Positions 28,116 through 41,819 of a DNA stretch of 64,000 nucleotides are shown here, one piece after another. Every line of letters starts with the position of its first letter. Within the stretch, counting starts at the first letter, position 1. This stretch comes from Setophaga petechia. Taxonomy: Eukaryota > Chordata > Aves > Passeriformes > Parulidae. The stretch covers positions 11,782,503-11,846,502 of the forward strand of contig JANCRA010000007.1 in the NCBI GenBank assembly GCA_024362935.1. The letters are read 5' to 3'. Both the position numbers and the translations under genes were made by a program. The notes below the pieces were generated by a model that searched no databases, had not been told where the DNA came from, and saw only the letters and a list, made by a program, of their open reading frames with translations.

Positions 28116-28415
28116 GAGAACCACGGAATTGTTTACATTGAAAAAGACTTTGAAGATCCTCGAGTCTGACCAAGGACTGCCACATCCACCACTAAACCGT
28201 GTCCTTAATTACCCCATGTACATGTCTTTTAAATTCTTTAGGGTTGGTGACACAATCACTTCCCTGGGTAGCCTGTTCTAGTAGTTGGTCACTCTTTCAG
28301 TGAAGAAATTTTTTCTATTATCCAATCTAAACCTTCCCTCATGCAACTTGAGGCCATTTCCTCTGATTGTGTCCCTTGATGCCTGGTAGGAGACTGAGCC
28401 TCACCTTTGCACAAC
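28116..28415 (-). mobile_element. CR1 LINE fragment, 3' region, minus orientation
   Basis: Read on the minus strand, this ends as the 3' part of an avian CR1 retrotransposon. Diagnostic blocks on the plus strand are TTCCCTGGGTAGCCTGTTC, CAGTGAAGAAATTTTTTC, ATCCAATCTAAACC and AACTTGAGGCCATTTCCTC, in the order expected for a reverse-oriented copy. It starts abruptly at the left near GAACCACGGAATTG, close to the usual 3' end, and abuts an oppositely oriented CR1 piece at about 28415. It is a dead, diverged copy. Confidence 0.9.
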
Positions 28416-28818
28416 AAGGGCCAGTGGCACCTGGCCTGTATCAGGAATACTGCGGCCAGCAGGACCAACACAGTGATCTTGTTCTTTGCACTCATGAGGC
28501 CACACCTTGAGAACAGGGCTCAGATTTGGGTCCCTCACTACAGGAACAACACTGAGGTGCTGGAGCAGGTGCAGAGAGGAGCAATGAAGTCGGTTAAAGG
28601 TCTGGAGCACATGAGCAGTGAGGAGTAGCTGAGGGAGCTGGGTGTGTTTAGCCTGGAGACAAAGTGATTCAGGGAGCACCTTATTGCTCTCTACAACCTC
28701 TTGAAAGGGATTTGTGGTAAGGTGGGAATCACTCTCTTGTCCGAAGTATCAAGTGACAGGATGAGAGGAGATGACCTCAAGTTGCTCAACAGAAGGCTCT
28801 GACTGGGTATTAGAACAT
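28416..28818 (+). mobile_element. CR1 LINE fragment, C-terminal ORF2 region, plus orientation
   Basis: The plus-strand translation at 28407-28628 shows degraded CR1 ORF2 C-terminal motifs, such as RPHLENRAQIWVPHYRN and LEQVQRGAMKSVKGLEH. Downstream DNA continues with GGGAGCACCTTATTGCTCTC and CCTCAAGTTGCTC, typical of the region just before the CR1 3' UTR. It is inverted relative to both flanking CR1 pieces and shares about 100 bp of consensus with the left piece, so the two form a diverged inverted repeat. Stops and gaps show that it is not functional. Confidence 0.88.
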
Positions 28819-28824
28819 AAACAA

Positions 28825-29330
28825 GCCACAAGTAGCCAGTTTGTCCAGGAAAATGCTGTGGGAAACAGTGTCAAAAGCTGTACTGAAGTCCAAGCAGACA
28901 ACATGCACAGCTGTTCTCTCATCCACTGAACATGCCACTTTGTCATAGGCAGGTCCTGCTTGATCAGCCTGATCTTTCTTAAAACCAAGTTAGCCGGGTG
29001 TGGTCCCCTGGGTGTCCTGCACATACCTCATGGTGATGACACTCAAGAGAATCTACTAGTCCATGATATTCCATAGCACTGAGGTCAGGTCTGTAGTTCC
29101 TTCCATTCTCCTTCCAACCCTTTTTCCACCAGCCCCCTCAGTACCCTTGGATAGATCTCACCTGCCCCCCCAGACTTGTATGTGTGTCCAAGTGGTTCAG
29201 CAGGACCCTGACCATTTCCCCTGGATCATGCGGCTTCATCCTGCTCTCCACCCATGTCTTCCAGCTCAGGGAGCTGGGCATCCAAAGAACAAATACTCAT
29301 GCTATTAAAGACTGAGGCAAAGAACACATC
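28825..29330 (-). mobile_element. CR1 LINE fragment, reverse-transcriptase region, minus orientation
   Basis: On the minus strand the segment 28840-28900 encodes a diverged reverse-transcriptase motif of the form LDFSTAFDTVSH, a recognisable CR1/LINE signature. The plus strand continues with CR1-type blocks such as GAGGTCAGGTCTGTAGTTCC, GTGTCCAAGTGGTTCAGCAG and TCTTCCAGCTCAGGGAGCTG, and ends near GACTGAGGCAAAGAACAC. The upstream direction of the element lies to the right. It is frameshifted and truncated, with no intact ORF. Confidence 0.85.
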
Positions 29331-30519
29331 ATATGGAACAGGAAAAACTTGAACACATCTGTGTTGTGTTCTGTTATGGGAGAGTTTAGCCCAGACTGGG
29401 TGTGAGCAACATAAAAAAAGAGTGGAAATAACCCCTTGGTGTGTTACACAGACACATTTTATTGTGCTGTTGAATCTATTTTTAACTTGTCACCTGTTAA
29501 CACATAAATGAGGAAGTATGAAGGATGCTATTATTTACCTACTAAGAATACCAACATTCCAGTTGTAAGCATTTTTTAGTCACAATCTGTTATCTTTCTT
29601 TTTCCTCTTGAGTCAATGTAGAATATCTCCTACAAACTAGACTGAGGGAACTTTTGCAGGGGTATTTATTCTTAGTTGTTATTCCTGATTCCTCTTATTC
29701 ATTTTCTGTCATTGGTGCTGCTCTTTTGAAGTATAAAAAAAAAGTACACAGCTCTGAATTAGCATACATTTAAATGGAAGAATGTAATTCAGACATCAGC
29801 TATACAAGAATGAATCAGGAATTGTTATCTCCTTTAAACCCAAACCTTGCTGTAATACAAATCAACTTTAGCAGATTAGACCTTCATTATGTTCCATTTT
29901 ACATCAATGACAGTCCTAAGATCTCATAGCTTGGGAAGCAGCAGGGGTGAAATGTGAGCATTCAACCATCAGAAACTGGTTTCACAGGTGCAGGGAAATT
30001 TAAAAATGCAGGTACAGTAACCACAGTATTCCTATTCTTTAAAGTATTTCACACATTAATACTTGTGCAGGATGATACTGGCAGTATTGGCTACAGGATG
30101 CTTGGTAGGCAATTCCCTACGAGGCTGGGGCCAACTTAAATAGAGATCTCGCCACAGGATTCATTTTGCATCTGGTGCACAGACCAAGATGCTGGGAGGA
30201 CTGAACCATCCTAAATTCTGTCCATAGCTGTTTGCTGTGCCATTATAAGTTTTGTCAGTATGCACGCAATTTCTTGAAAACAAGGACTAAAGTAAGTCTT
30301 TAAAAATATGATACAAGTAGGCATTACTCAGAATCAGCGTATGTTTTATCATGGTCGCAGAAAGAAATGGACTTCCAGCAGGAACAAAGTGCAAAACCTT
30401 GCTCCTGCACAGGGTTTTTGCTGCCCTCTGCATTTAAAGCGATACAACACCACCCTGCCATGACTTGCAGTTTGAAACACATGCGGAAGACATCACCATG
30501 ATATTAAAAGAAAATAATT
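29331..30519. other. Intergenic sequence between the CR1 mosaic and the small CpG island
   Basis: AT-rich DNA with no recognised repeat or gene. The last 100 bp before the island is more CpG-bearing. Confidence 0.65.
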
Positions 30520-30735
30520 CATTAAAAAGCGAGGGGGAGGCAGAGACCCGGCGCGGCAGGAGCGGCGCCAGGCTGGCCGGCTCAAGAGCGCCACCTGCTG
30601 CGAGCGAGCCCCGGGGCCGGGCCGGCACCGAGCAGCTCCTCCGCCCTGCTCGGGCGGCACCGTCACCGCCCTGCCTGGTGCCACACCGCCCGGCGAGGCT
30701 TCCTCCTTCCTCCCCCTGGCCGCGTTCTTTCTCCT
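30520..30735. promoter_or_regulatory. Small CpG island, putative promoter or regulatory element
   Basis: About 215 bp of GC-rich sequence contains roughly 25 CpGs, including GGCGCGGCAGGAGCGGCGCC, inside AT-rich DNA. A plus-strand splice donor of the form TACAAG|GTGAAC follows at 30831/30832, so a first exon from about 30.5 to 30.83 kb is conceivable. The 116-codon open frame at 30465-30815 shows no known domain and is probably a by-product of high G+C. A CTCF-like motif lies in the island. Confidence 0.6.
30587..30602 (-). promoter_or_regulatory. CTCF-like binding motif
   Basis: Read on the minus strand, the sequence is CGCAGCAGGTGGCGCT. This agrees closely with the core CTCF motif (CCASCAGRKGGCGCT in my recollection), with one clear mismatch at the second position. 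It lies within the small CpG island. A motif match alone does not prove occupancy. Confidence 0.5.
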
Positions 30736-33700
30736 TCAGAGATGGACAAACTCTGTCAGGGACAGCGTCTGTCTGGCAGCCGTCTAGAAATCAGACTCAG
30801 CCTAAGTGCAAATGAGCTGTGGATTTACAAGGTGAACATCACCCATCTGTCTCTTCCTCAATTTACAACAGTGGATTCAAAGGATCCATCTTCAAATCTT
30901 TCCATATTTATTCTTAATATGGTCTCTTTCCTTAGTTTAATCAGACTTCTGTCACCCCTAGTAGTTTATGCAATAGGAGCTCTTTTCCTTTTTTACAGCT
31001 GAGACAAGCTATTTCAGAGAGAGATAAAACCACAGTAGGTATGAAGGAAGGAAAGGAAGCAGGCAAAGCATCGTTTCTACTGTCAAGCTCATAAAACTGC
31101 AGAAACCACAGGTCTTCTGTATTTTCACATCAAAAAATCTCATTCTGTGTCAACACTGCTCAGCTTCTGCATCAGGTAAGACAACCTTCCTATTAAACCT
31201 CAAAACAAAATATTTACAAACAGGGTCAAGTACTGACAAGGGGCAAATATTGAGATGAGAAATCCCCTTTGGGACTGGATTTATTTCACCATACTGGCAC
31301 AGCCACACAGAAATAGAGGGGATGGAGATGTCCTCAAGCACCTGAAAGGAGTCTAAGCGACAGAAATCTTGCATCTCCAGGAGACTTGGACTACTGTTTG
31401 TAAGGCATAGCCTGCTATCCCTCTATGCATGTATTCTGCATCACCATTCACATCCAAGTCCTGAAACAGGGAAAATTCAGGAAACTGAAGTACATGAATT
31501 TGCTTTTTCTTCCCTGCAACATCTCGTGGCCAAGTAAAACAAGGGGGAAAACCACAAACCACACATCATCTTCCAAAGTAATGGAAGCATCAAGAAGGAA
31601 AACAGAGTGATCCGTTTCATGGTTGGGCAACAGCATTTCCTAGTGTGGAAGTGAAGCCTACATGAAACACTTGCTAGCAAGTCTAATTCAGGGAGTGTTC
31701 TGAAGAGAAAAATCAAGTGCAGCTCTCAGAGTTTGTAGTGCACAGCCCCTAGAGGCACAGCACAGAAGGATATCTTGACCCACACATTTTAAAGTGAAGC
31801 TGGAAAACTCAGTCAACTGCCATTCATGGAAAACACAGCCACAGGAAGCACCCAATTTCCACTGCACTGAAGCCAGTGTATCAGATCTAAGGATTCTCCT
31901 TGAAGTCTTCATAGGTACTTGAGGAAAACAAAATGAAGGGCAGGGAAAGAAAGAGAAAAATCTGATGATTTAGGCTTGTCACTCATATTTTATTACAAAG
32001 GGTATTAATTTGACCTCATGAAAGAAATCTTTCATAATTTTAAATAATTAAACTACAAAATTACGTGGTTTGATCCATTGTATTTTGTTTTATCTGAATT
32101 TTCTGTTCTAATCCTCATGATCTCTGAGTAAATGAAAACTGAACACTGCACCGACCATTCTCATAAAGGCATTTCTGTGTAGTTGTGGTAGTTTTTTTCT
32201 TTCAAATGCTGTGTTCCAAGAAATCATATCACCAAAACTGCTTGGTCCTCTTGCCCACTGTGGCACTTTTAAATGGACATAGTTTACATCCCTATTCAAA
32301 GGAGTTCTTTCACATAAATATTCAGTTCTGAAGCAGCAGTGATGTCCAGTGATGAGGCATGAGATCACAAGTTCCTACATGACTTAGCTATAGGAGGGTG
32401 CTCTAGACTTGGCCATTCCTTCACTTTCTAAAATCCTCCTGGGGAGGAAGGGGAGGGGGAAGGAAGAGAGAGAGTTCTCTTTTTTGCTCTGATGAAAAAT
32501 GAATTACAGTCTGAATAGCAAATAACAACAGTGTGTGAACTATTTATATCAACTCACTACCATTGAGCATCACAGTATTATCCCAGTCTTCCTTCCATTT
32601 TTATTCCTTTGTGCAACTGTGACATGAACTTTCAGGGTACACACTGAACACATGTACGGGAAAGCTTGCACGTGTGACATGCAGAACTATTTTCATAAGT
32701 ATTTTGAATTTGATTGTCTATAGTAGGCCATACAAGACATCCTGTTTTACAAGAAGTTTCTTCCAAAGGAGAAAAAGGTCCTGTTTTGCCACAGATTTTT
32801 TGATTTCTTTCACCATATACTAGCAGATGCAATGTTATTTTGGAGAAAGATGAATGCATTTATCAGGTGAATTTACTTAATTTTCCTAGATGTGTTTCAA
32901 TCTGCACTAATTCTACCCTGATGATTAGTCTGTCAAAATATAATTTTCCCTTTAGTTTCAAATGATGAGGAAATTTTCCTACAGTTATAATCAGGATGAG
33001 AGTGTCAGTTGACTTTAACTTTGCTTGTGTAAAAGTGAATGTACAAGTACACATGGAATATATGCATTGAAGTGACCAGCTAGGCAGATAGCCACTAATG
33101 TCAGAGGAGTGGCTTCTGTAAGATGTTATCTTAAATCAATAAACCAATATAGCCATTCAGTTTCACACAGAGGCAACTAGAGGAAACTAGTGAATTCTAT
33201 TCTGCATAAATTGTGTGGTGGGAAGGTAAAGCAAGAAGCCATTTCCTTGATATTTAATACATATAAGCAGGCTAGAATGTGTTAAAGTTTCCTGACATAC
33301 ATCCTACCTAAAAAAAAACCAAAACCCCCTCAAATCCTATACTTCAAGTCAGTGTTATTTTCTTCACAGTATATTTCAGCCAGAAATGAAGGAAAGGAAA
33401 AAGGGAGTCATAACCAAAACAATGAGGGTAGACAGAATAACCTCAAAGAGATAATCATATAAATAACTCCTTGATAATCTTTTTTATTTATGACCTTGTT
33501 TTCCTTTATACTTCTAAGGGGGAAAATATCAATTTGTTTGAGCTCAAATTCATTATAATTTCCGATCTCATTTACTGCCAAAACAATATCAGAGTGAATG
33601 CTTTAAATCTCTTGGTTTTGGAAAGATGTTTCTGCTGAGGGGAATTTATGCAAAATTCTGCAAAGAAAAACCTCACTCATTTTTCAAGATAACTTTTTTC

Positions 33701-35222
33701 TGCCTCTGGATGGTGCTGGCAGAGGGAATGAAAAGCTTCTCTCTATGGAATTTCAGTGCTGTGTCTTGGTGAGGCATGTGAGCAGCCTGATGCACAGCCA
33801 AGGGATGCCAGGGCTATTCACAGAACAGCATTACAGTGGAAAGCAGATAATGCTCTAATGCAGAACAGCATTCCCAGCCACAACAGCAGCAATCAGGACT
33901 GTGCAGGGGTGGGCACCCAGAGCACACTCAGTATCACCCTCCTCAGCCTTTCACAGCATGGGCTGCCACCTGGCAGCATTATTGCCACTCTACAAACAGA
34001 GCCAAGCCACAGAACTCAGGTAATCTGACAGAAGTACCTATCCTTTGATAAGGCTGACCTTACTAAATTAGATTCCAGGTAGATTTCATCACCTCAGTTC
34101 TCACACAATGCCTGTGCAAAGAAAAACAAACAGACCTGTAATATGTGACTAGATAGTAAGAATACCCACTTTCCTTGGTAATAAGAGCTTTCAAATGTGA
34201 GCTTTCCCTGTAGAACTTTAATAGAAACCTGATTTTCTATTAAAATGCAGTTTGCCTTGTCCTTGGGATTTTATCTGAAACATTTATTCTTGTAAAATTC
34301 TATATGAACCTTAATAAATTTTCTCTAAGACTTCAGGCACTAGCCTTACTGCTGTTTGTTACATCACAATCAATGTTGTAAGATTGTGTCACAGGAAAAT
34401 TTCCTGAATAATATTAGACTAGAAAATAACTTTTAAAACCATGTTGGATAAATGAAATTAATATTTGATTGGAAGAAGGCAGAACGCTGTCAGAAGAGCA
34501 CATTAAGGATTGGAAGCCTATACACTGTGTGTAGGAAATTGACTTGAATAGTAACAAAGATGTGGAGAATGAGTGAGCCAGGATAAGAGCACCACGATCT
34601 GTAGCCAAGATGACTCAGTGAGTTTATTTATGCATTTACACCAACAGGAGGAACAGTAATAAAGTTCCTGTCTTTCTAGGTCAGGATCTTCAAAAGAACC
34701 TGACTAGGAATATGCACCCACTAGGAATTTCACATGCATTCAACACACAACATTCCCCACAGCACTTCCCAGTCAAGCACTTCTGCTATAATCTGATTCC
34801 CCATCAACCCTCCTTCCATGAATTCCACCTGTGTCATCTGTTCTTTTGACAGCCCTGCAATTTGCCAAAATTTGTGACTTGTCCAACAGGACTCACTGCT
34901 CAACAACATTGTCTTACAACTGCTTTGGCGTCGTGTAAAGGACACATGGACCCTATCACTGTTCTGCCACGTTGCACCAAAGCAGAAAATTATGGAACTC
35001 CTGCAAAGACTAGAAAGGAACTGGAAACAGTTTGAAATCACAACTACAAACTGTGGTGCCTGTGCAGGTAGGGACACAAGGACCAATGTCACCATTACAA
35101 AGTGGATCGTCCTTCATATAACCAGAGTGAGAAAAAGTTCAGTATATCAGAGACATCTGATGCAGTACAAGGTCTCATCTTGCAAGCTATTGATGAGTCT
35201 GCATTTGGGATTTCTCCTTTAA

Positions 35223-35237
35223 TTTTTTTTTTTTTTT
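35223..35237. repeat. Poly(T) run of about 15
   Basis: This homopolymer could be the complement of a poly(A) tail on a minus-strand retrocopy. No parent gene sequence is recognisable to its right, so only the run itself is supported. Confidence 0.7.
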
Positions 35238-35434
35238 GAGTTTTCCCATACTCAGTCTCATCAATGACCATCAGTCTGCCGAACATCTTTGGAAAGATTT
35301 TTTTTTCTAAATTTGCAGTCAAACTATCATGAAGGCTTAGCCTTTTCCCCCATGTATGGTTAATAGATGTATTTTAATTTTCTGCCTTATCTTTTTTATA
35401 GATTGTCATTTTTTTCTTGTTGAATTGCTAAAAC

Positions 35435-35462
35435 AAACAGCATTGTCTAAACAGCATTGTCT
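35435..35462. repeat. Exact 14-bp tandem duplication
   Basis: The unit AAACAGCATTGTCT occurs twice in direct succession with no differences. Confidence 0.9.
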
Positions 35463-38400
35463 CAGTGCTCTTCAGACTGGATTTTTCTGTCTGCCTACAA
35501 AATGTCTACTAAAGTCCAGCACTGATTACCTAAAATGCACCAAAATTTACCTGATTTGCTTTCAGTTCTCCTGACCTCATTTTGCGGGGTGCCAACAGAA
35601 ATTCTTGGTGGTAATAGAAGTAGGCAAGAGATTGCAAGAATTCTCTATGGAAGGGCACAGGGCAGTGTGAAATCAGAAACACAGGACTCCAAGAGAATTG
35701 ATTGAGGGTCTTGACCCTTAACCATGGGGTGTCAGAGCCAGATGAAACAGCAAAATCCAGCTTTATTACTCCACTCAAGCTCTAGTCACAGCAGAAGCAG
35801 CATGAAACTCTCTCTCTACATGGCAACTCTGACACTGTGCTGTGAACTTTGTAACAGTTACTTGTAAGCATGTGCACCAAAAGCAGGGGAACATAAATAC
35901 CCAGGTCCCACTGCACCTATTTCAGGTGTCAGCAGCTGCATGGCACTAGGAGCTTCCTGGGAAGTTACAACTCATAATGACTTTAGTATATAACAAAAAA
36001 AGGGTGATTCCTTAAGGCATCTAAGTCATGTACAGCTTCATTCCAAGTTTTAATGTCAACTGAGCCAGCATGATTTATTTCTTTTCAGTAGTTTCATGGT
36101 ACATCTCTACAACTTCCCAATTTGTCAACCAAAAAATTAACCAAAGAGTTCTTGAATGTTATTAATCTATAGATAGCATTCTGAATAATTATTTGTTTGG
36201 CTTATTCTGAATAAATGTTTAGCAAGGTATAAGAAAATGATCTAGTCTTGTGGGATTAATTTAAAGCAGGGAACTTCTATTTTATTACTATGGGGACTGT
36301 TGCACATACACCATTTCCTTTCTGTATTAGCTACTAACACTTTTTTTGGACGTTCTACCCAGTTTGATTTTGTGATTAAGAGACAACAGTTTCATTTTGA
36401 GGCTTGCATAATGTACCTTGCTCTTTTAGAATATTAGATACCTCAGACTGAGAACAATAATTCCACCTCTGTGTCTCAAACACATGCCATTGTTATCACT
36501 GCTGATTTTACATATATATTGAAAAATGCAAGTTGTGCAAACACACTTGAGCACAAACAATTGTGTGCATAAGTCTAGAAATTAAAAAAAAGAAAAGGTG
36601 GTAACAGAAAATCTTGGTGCTACATTAAATCACTAGGAACACAGAGTTTATTTATTTAGCTAAATGTACTCAATATTGTCCCCTCTGCCATAATGCTATT
36701 CCTTTTTCAGCTACTGTTTCTGGTTTAAAGCAATTCAAAACTGCAGCAAGAGGGAAAAATCACTTTGCTTTAATGGAAAATTGGCAGACAATTTGCTAAA
36801 AGATGGAAAATTATATATTACTTTTTTTTTTAATTTCTCCTTTCTTTTTACCTTCTTCATCTCAGCTACTTATAAAAATCAAAAGCAATTTTTAATTTAA
36901 AAGCCACCACCCTACAAGGCTTTTGTTGAATGTATCAAATACTTTTGAGGACACACGGCACCAATATTCATTTAGGGATAGATAGATTCATAATCATGAA
37001 AAATGAATGAATACCTCAAATGTTCATAAAAGTAATAGCTCTTACAATTATATAATTAAGAATTTCTCAAGTCCTTTTATAGTCCTAGGTCGTCAAATCA
37101 GGTCTTAAAACACACTGATAGTGTATCACTGAAATTAATGAAAGGACTCGAGAATTTGGCTGATTCAGATATAGATATTGTAGAAAATCAGCACCAGAAG
37201 TTTTCAGCTCTCACTCTCCATATTCTTATGAGGAACTAGTCATTCTGTAAAGTCCAAGTCACAAAGTTCCAGTAGGAACTTAGAAGCCAGTAGAAGCCAC
37301 AAAGGATGCATATACAAGGCTTTCTGTCCCACATCTCCAACATGAAGGAGGTCCTTTAGAGAACATGGGGAAATTAATTATCATGTTGATCTACTATCAT
37401 TAAAGCTGCATCAATGTTTTATCAAACAGCAGCTTTTGACTTAGCTGAAAAAATGAACATATGTGACTTGTAATTCTCAATGTTACTAAAACAAAGCAAA
37501 CAAACAAAGTCATTTTGTCTTCACTACAACTCTTGCTTTTATCAAGGCAAATCTTAGTAGAAGCACATTCAGTTAACAAGAAGTTTTAATTTCAAGGCCT
37601 AATGCACATGATGAAGTCTCAGGAAATAAAATGTATCGTAGCTTGAATGTGTCATTCTTCCCTTTCAACACATAAAAAGATGTTTGCTTCTCAGCCATCA
37701 GACACACAAACCCCCATGGGTCAGAAGAAACAGTAATTGCAACTGTAGGCATTTATTCTATTAAAGAATTTCTGAAATGTTGGAAAGACTTTTCTCAGAG
37801 TTAACAGTGTGATGAAAGACCACATATTGGGTGAGTGGAATCAGTTTGCTGCTGGAGTTGAAAAAACACAGGCTTAGGAAAAAGATGTTAAATCCTCAAA
37901 ACATTCTCTACTCACTAATAAAAGCAGAAATTGAGTCTTTGATGTAGAAATCTGTATTTACAATTAAAATAATTATCTTACTTTCCTTAATTCAATCCTT
38001 TTGACTTTTTTCTGAAAGAAAAAATAACAACACTGTATCAGAACTACCACTGAAAGGCATGATTATCCACTTCCAAGTGTGCTTTAGTTGCTGCTTAAGG
38101 TTCATTAATTATTTTCATGTTTAAAAGACTTTTTCTCCCCTGTAATGCTAGAACTTAGTTCCCAGATAAACTGTAGCTCCCAAAAAGGAAACCTGACATG
38201 CCAATTTTATCTTAGTGTGGATGCTTCTGTTGCTACAGTTCCATGGGAGGGAATGTCAGCTGGTGTACACGGCTCCAGTATAACTGATCCTATGGAATGT
38301 GGGCAACCTGTACTGAAGGTTTGATATCTGATTATGTGAATTTGCAAAACTCTGTTCTGCTGTAAGATACAAAGTCCAGTTCAGAAGAGGGTATTGACTA

Positions 38401-41400
38401 CTCCTAGCTACCTTCCTCTAAGCTGTTAATCAATGACTAATTAGTCATTTAGATTTACCTCAAAATAAATCCTGCTTGAAGAGTGTTTTCCCTAACCCCG
38501 TAGCAGTCTCAGCCTCCAACAAAGATTCTCACTGAAAGTAGGGCAGCTCCCAGGAATACCTCAGAAAAAAACCCCACATGGACAAAGGCCTGCTCCATCC
38601 CATTATAAACCAACAAGCTTCACCTGCAAAATTCAAGCCCCAGGTTTATCACCAGAGCTCAACAAGGGGATGCATTATCACCATTCTAATATAATAGTGC
38701 TCTTTGTAATCTGAGCACGTTAAACAAAAAGCTCCTAAATTCAACAGGTTACTAAGTTGAATTGCATCAGCACACAGAAAAACCTCAGGAACAGCACTTG
38801 GGCACCATTCAGCCAGGGCTGCCATCTCCACCCAGCATAGTGCTTCCCTGAGTTCCCATGCAGGACCTCTATTTTGAAGTGTCCTTGCATGGAATTCAGA
38901 GATGTGCTTCATGTACCAGTGCCATACACTTAACAGCTTAGCCCTGACAAACCCTGAGGACTTTCATATGCTCTAATCAATTTCTCCAAATAATTGCAGC
39001 AGGCTAAAATATACTGAATTGGTTTATTTATACCTTTGCTCTCACTTTATTTGCTTGCACATGTCCAGTAACAATATCCAGGCTCTAACAGCGCAGGCAC
39101 TATTGTTTCAATTCATAAATAAATACTAGAAAATGATCACCCATGCAACAGTGTTGGTCCATTGTTAAACTGAAAATTATGGAGCAAAGATAGCTTTAAC
39201 AACTTATATAATTCATACTTTATTATTTTGCTACCATTTTCCACCATCTCATTCAATTGGGGATTTCCTGCAACATGCATTTCACTAAAACCATCATAAT
39301 TTACCCACTGCCTTGTAACTTACAATCCAGGCACATGCATTTACAATGTGTGATAACTACTAAAAATACAGGCACACCTGTGCCCTTGCCCTCTCCCTAC
39401 CCCTCCACTATGGAACAGACAAATTTTTTTGATTCTGTGGGGATTGTGGGGTATGTTTACCATTCCAAATTCATTTATACAAACTGGTTTAGTTTTGCTT
39501 AATAATAAACAAACCCTTCTAGAATTCATGCTGGGACTATGGTATTCCTGTACTAACACCTTTCAATATTGTCTCCATGCCCTAATTCAGAGAAGGAGCA
39601 CTGCCAATCTGGTAGTCAGAGCCATAACTCACAATTTTCTGAGACACTTCTGTTAATTTCCTTCATAAGTTTAGGATGTGGAAATAAAGAAAATAATTAT
39701 CCAATTTTCAGTACTTTTCACGCACATCTACGTATAATGTGGAACCTTGGCAAGCACCACACCCTTTTCATAGCATACAAGTTAATTTCCATCTTTGAAA
39801 ACATTCCTTTATGTATATTTTTATTCTAATAGTGATACAGTGAGATAGGTTTTGAAAAAAACTCTATTTCTCTGTGGGCTCTAGCCTACTTTTTCTGAAC
39901 TGAATTCTTTCACACAAAGACTTCTGGGAGTGCCTGAATACACGCATGCAGGCAGAGAGTGACAGCAATGAAATGCAGTGAGCCTGCAAGATGAATAAAA
40001 TCACAGCTGGAAGGAGCTCCTCCAGAAACACAGTACCTATTCTTGTGTTTTGAGATCAGAAACTGGTCCTGATATGGAGGGAAAAGTATGACTGAGATTG
40101 CAAAAGCAGAGGGAGAAAAGCAAACCTATTTTTAAAAGTGTAAGAAATACCTGAGAATTACAGATCACCCAGCTGAACGAGATATTTGGGAAGATCCTGG
40201 AAGACTTGCAGCATTCTTGCAGCGATAAGTAAATAAAATAATCTCCTCCATGATGTAAACAAAACATCTCACTAGAGCAAGTGAATTTCCCCCCAGCTGG
40301 CTTAATGAACAAGGTTCAGCAAGAGATGGGCCACCTCTCAGATTTACTGAGGCATTTGACACTGGCATTACAACAAACTGCACACATTTGGAGATGGCCA
40401 GTGAAATAATCTCAAAACTTAGCAGTTTATGATTTATCAGAGACCTTTGGATCTTTCAGAAGTCTGTCCTGTGATTACTTTTTTTAACTATTCCAGCCAT
40501 AATACCTGTAAATTATTTGAGTAATTAAATAACACAGAAAATTCACACATCACCATGTACTGGAATAATTTAAAAGCATATTGAAGGAAAATACTAAGAT
40601 GTAGAATAATCCTGGTAAAGCAGAGTAAATGGTTTAGAGACAGCAAGACAAATTCAGTTAGGACCAGAGCAAAGCACTGCCCATAGTAAAGAGAAAAAAA
40701 GAGTGTAAATACAAAGAAGGGAAACAAACCATCAGATTTTACCAGGGAAAATTCTGGTTGTTAAGATTAAACCTGGATAAGAGTTAACTTATTCTGAACT
40801 GCATTAACAGGAATATTGTAAATCTGAAATTGAGAAATTCTCTGCTTTTCATCATCCTGGTGAGAGTCCAGCTAGAACCCTGACTGTAGCTTGGCCTGTC
40901 TGCTTAAGGCAAACACAAGCAAATTACCAAATCCTGAAGAGAACATTAAGGGTCAAAGGTTTAAAAATGTGAACTAAAAGGAAAGACTGCCATGAATTCA
41001 GCAGGGTTAGTCTAGAAAAGAGGGATTTTACAGGTAACATGACAGCAGTTCTATAATATGAAAGCTGGTAAAAGTGCTGTAATAATAACTTGTTCCCCAG
41101 TCTCACAGGGAGGAGGAAAAACAAAAAATAAACTTTGCCTGCTGAAGAGATTTCAGATGGAGTCTGGAAAAGAAATTTCTAATTCACAATGTTTCTATGT
41201 CTATCATTAGTGTCCAGGGAAGTTGTGTCACTGCTTAGACAGTAAGGGACAAAACATCTGTCATTAATGCTGTCTCACTGAAAGGAGCCAAGCTGGATAA
41301 AAAGGTCCCTTTCTAGTGCTACACTTCCAAGATTTGTAAGCATTCTTTTGCTGAAAGACACAAAACAAAATACTGAAAAATATTGTACAGCACTGGTATT

Positions 41401-41819
41401 TGCAGTTTTCACAGTAAACATGTCAAACTGTTTTTTCTCCATCTTAAAATAACTGAAAACCCAGATGGTCCCTGAAGTGCTTAAATTGCATTGATCATCA
41501 CCTGTTCTGCATAGTACATTCTTTTGCACATTCAAGCTGTGAGCCCAGTACACATTCATGCAGCTTTACAGAAGAATGATAGGTAATAGTAACTTTTCCC
41601 AGGCTTATGTGTATACCACTCCTGAATAGAAAATTTCACCATTAGCAGCTTGTTTATTTTTTAAGCTTATTTTTAAGCCATTGAAAGAGTTCGAGTAACA
41701 GCTAAGTTATTTTCTGCTATTCAAAACAAATATTTTAAATCTGCCTAGTGTATTGTAGAAAAATTAGGTAAAAGAGATATGAAGTAGTCACAGTAGACAA
41801 TTTTTTTTTTTTTAATTCC

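Noticed and set aside
30465..30815. 116-codon plus-strand open frame across the small CpG island
   Set aside because: Its composition follows the island, no domain is recognised, and minus-strand frames overlap it.
34730..35095. 121-codon minus-strand frame, considered as a retroviral or transposon remnant
   Set aside because: No reverse-transcriptase, integrase or protease motif could be recognised. It remains an unexplained long frame only.
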